Shown here: piece by piece, positions 8,201 to 9,699 of the stretch
Position numbering within the stretch: the first letter of the stretch is position 1
How the letters are laid out: the number at the start of each line of letters is the position of its first letter
Origin: Acidobacteriota bacterium
GTDB taxonomy: Bacteria > Acidobacteriota > UBA4820 > DSQY01
Direction of reading: 5' to 3'
Assembly: GCA_021814085.1 (NCBI GenBank)
Contig: JAKAJA010000046.1
Location: 1-9,699, forward strand
DNA length: 9,699 nt
Notes under the pieces: generated by a model
What the model saw: the letters and a program-made list of their open reading frames with translations, nothing else
What the model was told of the DNA's origin: nothing
The model's database searches: none
Program-made: the position numbers and the translations under genes

Positions 8201-8260
8201 GGCGAGGGCCAGCCCCGTGAGGAACGGCTGGCGCGACACCCACGCCAGGAGCCCCTTCAT
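5207..8260 (-). CDS. RND efflux transporter permease, complete (AcrB/CzcA-type)
   Basis: This is an inner-membrane proton-driven RND pump, expected to form a trimer with the adjacent adaptor and an outer-membrane channel to export drugs, metals or other compounds. The 1017 residues match the full length of the family. TM1 lies at about 13-31, followed by the first porter region, which includes PVDLFPNLNVP and PGAAPQDVELLVTRPMED. TM4 carries the paired proton-relay aspartates D399-D400 in the VDDAIVVAEN motif, as in drug-type pumps. TM10 reads GISVNNGIVLLEY with N923 where AcrB has its relay lysine, and TM11 has RLRPVLMTALTT. The second large loop (LLPPIDEGA, DPINRGELLIKLR, VTIYGPDLEEL) looks more like CzcA/CusA metal pumps, so substrate class cannot be assigned. 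The ATG overlaps the adaptor stop (TGATG) and is preceded by a strong Shine-Dalgarno site. It is the last gene of its operon and converges on the kinase gene. Confidence 0.95.
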   Translation of the reverse strand: MKGLLAWVSRQPFLTGLALAVLAFWGVYGALHMPVDLFPNLNVPLVNVITQVPGAAPQDVELLVTRPMEDQLRGIQGVTRVASSSFVGLSVVTAQFDWSISLPQARQLVTSAMAQAQSRLPRGTVPRVAMAGTALQEVVRYVVVGGEDSVSLRRTVQYELASRLMGVPGVSSVDVLGGDQRAFVVHAKPGALAALHLTLQDLLLVLRANNITEEGGTLERSSKEYLIRGDARLETPEDIRALPLKTPDGQTVLLGSVARVDDWRVPKHYVVEGNGVPGVAFSVLKQPGADTLAVARGVDSSLGELKDLFPPGTVVLKVYDQSEMLGQARSEILHDLLLGALLAVMVLSFFMGSLRPALVVAATLPLTLLATMGFMAAFHQSFNMITMSALALGVGMFVDDAIVVAENVDRHRRLGKDGMQASVDGAFEIAGPDASGSFTVVAAFLPLVLITGLAGVFLRPFGLTMSAGLLISLFISLTFIPLAFSRLKDTGGGSRGWGARALEHLNASQQRALAWAFEHRGRVLLGAGLAMALALLSLLGIKGAALLPPIDEGAILIEYRMPHGTALPEMRRVGGLLTDKALKEPDVETVYLRIGAPAGSLVMDPINRGELLIKLRRKGREHTVDQVMASLRKSYSTIGGAVILYHQPTQENMDESFSGLPALFGVTIYGPDLEELKTLAARVEKILEKDPDMGGVVNPTLYGAPEVIVRVKYPELGLYGVTAAEVLDAVRASRLGVEATQIVRQREVVRVLVRLDQASGTDETSLDALAQVPVRSEAGGVIPLSKVADIQVAYTPATLTRLNGQREVTLIADLKGVGPGTVSRLSRAFKAVPLPKGYSIGLAGQYKVLLRTAAEVGMVILMAVVLIYLVMLVQFRSFGEPLVILMNVPVALLGGLLALVVTRQDLDVSVAMGMLTLVGISVNNGIVLLEYAGRSARTGLGKREALLHAASVRLRPVLMTALTTLFALAPAAITTPLGSRVFQPFAITVLGGLFTCTLSTLLLVPVLAMGRFRRGEG

Positions 8261-9348
8261 CAGTCCTCCACCTGGTAGGTCCTGCCGAAGTCCCTGTAGT
8301 AGAGCTCGTAGGCGCCTTCCACCACGACCCGGTCGCTTGCCGTGAGCCCTTCTTTGACCTCCACCGCCTTCTCGGACGTGAAACCTAGGACCACCGGTGT
8401 CTTCGTGTAGGTCCCCGAACGTTCCACGAAGAGGTAAGGCCGTTCCTCGTCATCGTAGACCACGGCGCTCCGAGGCACCGCGAGGACGCCGCGGTGATGG
8501 GCCACATCCACGGTCCCCGACACCTCGGCGCCAGGTCTCAGCAAGTGCTCCAGACCTTTGCCTTCCATCCAGATCCGGGTTCCGCCCGCGGCGTTCTGGT
8601 CGGGAAAGACGCGTGTCACCGTGAGGGCGGCGCTTTGGCCGTCCAGCGTTACGGTGGCCGGAAGGCCTTGAAGGGGAGCGCCGTCCCGGACGTAGAGCGT
8701 GGCCACCACATGCAACCGGTCCGGGTCGGTGAGGTCCGCCAGGGGTGTCCCCGCCGCCACGTCCTGCCCGGGGTTCACCCTCCGGGCCGTGAACACTCCG
8801 GCCACGGGGGCGCGGAGGGTGGCCGCCGCCTCCAGGGAGGCGAGGCGCGCCCTGCCCTCCCGCCATGAGGCTTCCAATCGTTGCACCTCGGTTTGCGCGG
8901 CGGCCGGGACGTTCTCATCCACGACCTTGAGGCGGGCGGCCTCTTCCTGGCGAAGGGCCATTTGGCGGGCCAGGGCAAGTTCGTGCGCGAGGGCCCTCAC
9001 CTGGGCCCGGGCCGAGGACAGCTGGGGATCCAGCAGGGGCCCGCCCAAGGTGAAGAGCGGCTCCCCCTCACGCACATGGGCTCCGTCCCGGGCCAGGACC
9101 GCGAGCACGCGTCCCGCCGCCGTGGACACGAGGGTCACCGCCCCCTTGCTCTCTACCCTTCCCAGCCACGGCGAGGTTTCCGTGAAATCGGCCCGGCCCA
9201 CGGGTTGCACTCGGATGGTGTCCGGCCGGGGCGGCGTGACAATGGCGCGGCCTCCCCACATATGCCATGCGGCGGCGAGAACGATCAGGATGAGGGTTCC
9301 TCCCGCAAAGAGGAACGGCTTGGCCCGCCCTGTGCCTGACGGCGTCAT
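8260..9348 (-). CDS. RND efflux periplasmic adaptor (membrane fusion protein, HlyD/AcrA type)
   Basis: This adaptor bridges an inner-membrane RND permease and an outer-membrane channel in the periplasm. With the ATG start it has 362 residues, within the family range. A basic N-terminus precedes a membrane anchor at about 11-31 with no lipobox cysteine, so it is probably anchored by this helix, not by lipid. The first lipoyl half-motif is around GRVLAVLARDGAHVREGEPL (79-98). A coiled-coil hairpin rich in Ala, Leu, Arg, Glu and Gln follows (about 107-176), then the second lipoyl half at LRAPVAGVFTARRVNPGQ (178-195), and beta-barrel and membrane-proximal domains to the C-terminus. The hairpin is short, which suggests a small adaptor. 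I chose ATG at 9348 because GAGGT sits 8 bases upstream. A GTG at 9363, overlapping the upstream permease stop as GTGA, would add five residues but lacks a visible Shine-Dalgarno site. The gene lies between two permease genes, so it may serve either or both. Confidence 0.92.
   Translation of the reverse strand: MTPSGTGRAKPFLFAGGTLILIVLAAAWHMWGGRAIVTPPRPDTIRVQPVGRADFTETSPWLGRVESKGAVTLVSTAAGRVLAVLARDGAHVREGEPLFTLGGPLLDPQLSSARAQVRALAHELALARQMALRQEEAARLKVVDENVPAAAQTEVQRLEASWREGRARLASLEAAATLRAPVAGVFTARRVNPGQDVAAGTPLADLTDPDRLHVVATLYVRDGAPLQGLPATVTLDGQSAALTVTRVFPDQNAAGGTRIWMEGKGLEHLLRPGAEVSGTVDVAHHRGVLAVPRSAVVYDDEERPYLFVERSGTYTKTPVVLGFTSEKAVEVKEGLTASDRVVVEGAYELYYRDFGRTYQVED
8264..8269 (-). promoter_or_regulatory. 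Ribosome binding site of the RND permease, inside the adaptor gene
   Basis: On the minus strand GGAGGA lies within the last codons of the adaptor gene, 3 bases before the permease ATG. With the one-base stop/start overlap it supports this start and coupled translation of adaptor and permease. Confidence 0.7.
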
Positions 9349-9356
9349 GGGTCCAT

Positions 9357-9361
9357 ACCTC
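9357..9361 (-). promoter_or_regulatory. Ribosome binding site deciding the adaptor start
   Basis: On the minus strand GAGGT overlaps the stop of the upstream permease and lies 8 bases before the ATG at 9348. This favours that ATG over the GTG at 9363. Confidence 0.5.
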
Positions 9362-9699
9362 ACATGCGCTTGACGCGCAGCACGCGGAAGAGGACGGGCA
9401 TGAGGAGGAAGATGAGGGGGAGCTGGAAGAGGAGGCCGCTGATGATGGCGATGGCCAGCGGCCGCTGCATGGCCGATCCCTGGCCGATGCCGAGGGCCAG
9501 GGGGGAGAGGGCGAGCACCGCCGCGAGGGTGCTCATGGTGATGGCGCGCATGCGGTGCTTGCCGGCGAAGATGAGGGCCGATTCGTCGTCCATGCCCACC
9601 GGGGCCGTGAGGAACTCCCAGGCCATGAAGATGGCCACCTCGGTGACGATTCCAAGGATCATGGTCATGCCCATCATGGACGAAATGTTCAGCTCCGTG
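9360..9699 (-). CDS. RND efflux transporter permease, C-terminal end only (continues past the window edge)
   Basis: The 112 visible residues are the last three membrane helices of an RND permease. The frame is open to the right edge, and the residues before the first internal Met (TELNISS) continue the family pattern, so this is the 3' end of a larger gene, not a small protein. TM10 reads MTMILGIVTEVAIF, TM11 follows HRMRAITMSTLAAVLALSPLAL, and TM12 starts after RPLAIAI and ends in MPVLFRVL. At the site of the AcrB TM10 lysine it has Glu (VTEVA), unlike the Asn of the second permease downstream, so the two pumps are not recent duplicates. It is the first visible gene of the minus-strand operon. 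Its stop lies 11 bases before the adaptor ATG and overlaps the alternative GTG. A pump with two permeases, as in MdtBC, or two alternative pumps sharing one adaptor are both possible. Confidence 0.9.
   Translation of the reverse strand, partial: TELNISSMMGMTMILGIVTEVAIFMAWEFLTAPVGMDDESALIFAGKHRMRAITMSTLAAVLALSPLALGIGQGSAMQRPLAIAIISGLLFQLPLIFLLMPVLFRVLRVKRM

Noticed and set aside
5150..8278. Two long open frames on the plus strand (5150-6739 and 6749-8278) opposite the RND permease
   Set aside because: They lie entirely antisense to a clear RND permease and the adaptor boundary. Their translations are rich in His, Gly, Gln and Arg with no domain, as expected for shadow frames in GC-rich DNA.
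9360..9677. A standalone 105-residue membrane protein
   Set aside because: The frame remains open to the window edge and the residues upstream of the Met match RND TM10, so it is the end of a larger permease.

Overview
The window is GC-rich, densely coding bacterial DNA. It holds two gene clusters that run toward each other and meet in a 174-base gap (5033-5206). The proteins indicate a diderm (Gram-negative-type) bacterium. They include a FadL-like outer-membrane barrel, an RND efflux system and a sigma-54 activator lacking a receiver domain, together with a TPR/PEGA-domain Ser/Thr kinase. That mix is typical of Acidobacteriota (Holophagae-like) or Myxococcota/Desulfobacterota-like lineages. 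I favour Acidobacteriota but cannot prove it from the window. No tRNA, rRNA, CRISPR array, transposase or phage gene is visible.

Left half, plus strand (about 1-5032): three tightly packed genes that look like one operon. They are (1) a sigma-54 enhancer-binding protein with a GAF-like N-terminal region, an AAA+ domain and a Fis-type HTH, whose reading frame is open to the left edge so its true start may lie outside; (2) after 30 bases, an outer-membrane barrel of the FadL/PorV type with a signal peptide; (3) overlapping that stop by one base, a 664-residue receptor-like kinase: signal peptide, periplasmic TPR, two periplasmic PEGA domains, one membrane helix, then a C-terminal cytoplasmic Ser/Thr kinase with the catalytic residues present. 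One reading is a path from the cell surface to transcription: barrel, periplasmic sensor, kinase, then a sigma-54 activator without a receiver domain. This is inferred from gene order and domain content, not shown.

Middle (5033-5206): no gene. It contains a candidate intrinsic terminator for the left operon, a hairpin just past the end of the right operon, and short motifs reminiscent of dispersed intergenic repeats.

Right half, minus strand (9699-5207): an RND efflux operon read right to left. It comprises the C-terminal end of one RND permease (cut by the window edge), a periplasmic adaptor (membrane fusion protein), and a complete second RND permease of 1017 residues. Overlaps or very short gaps and embedded Shine-Dalgarno sites indicate translational coupling. 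Two different permeases flank one adaptor, and they differ from AcrB, and from each other, at the position of the AcrB TM10 lysine. No TolC-type outer-membrane factor is in the window.

The most notable items are the inverted-topology receptor kinase with its barrel and activator partners, and the two-permease RND operon.
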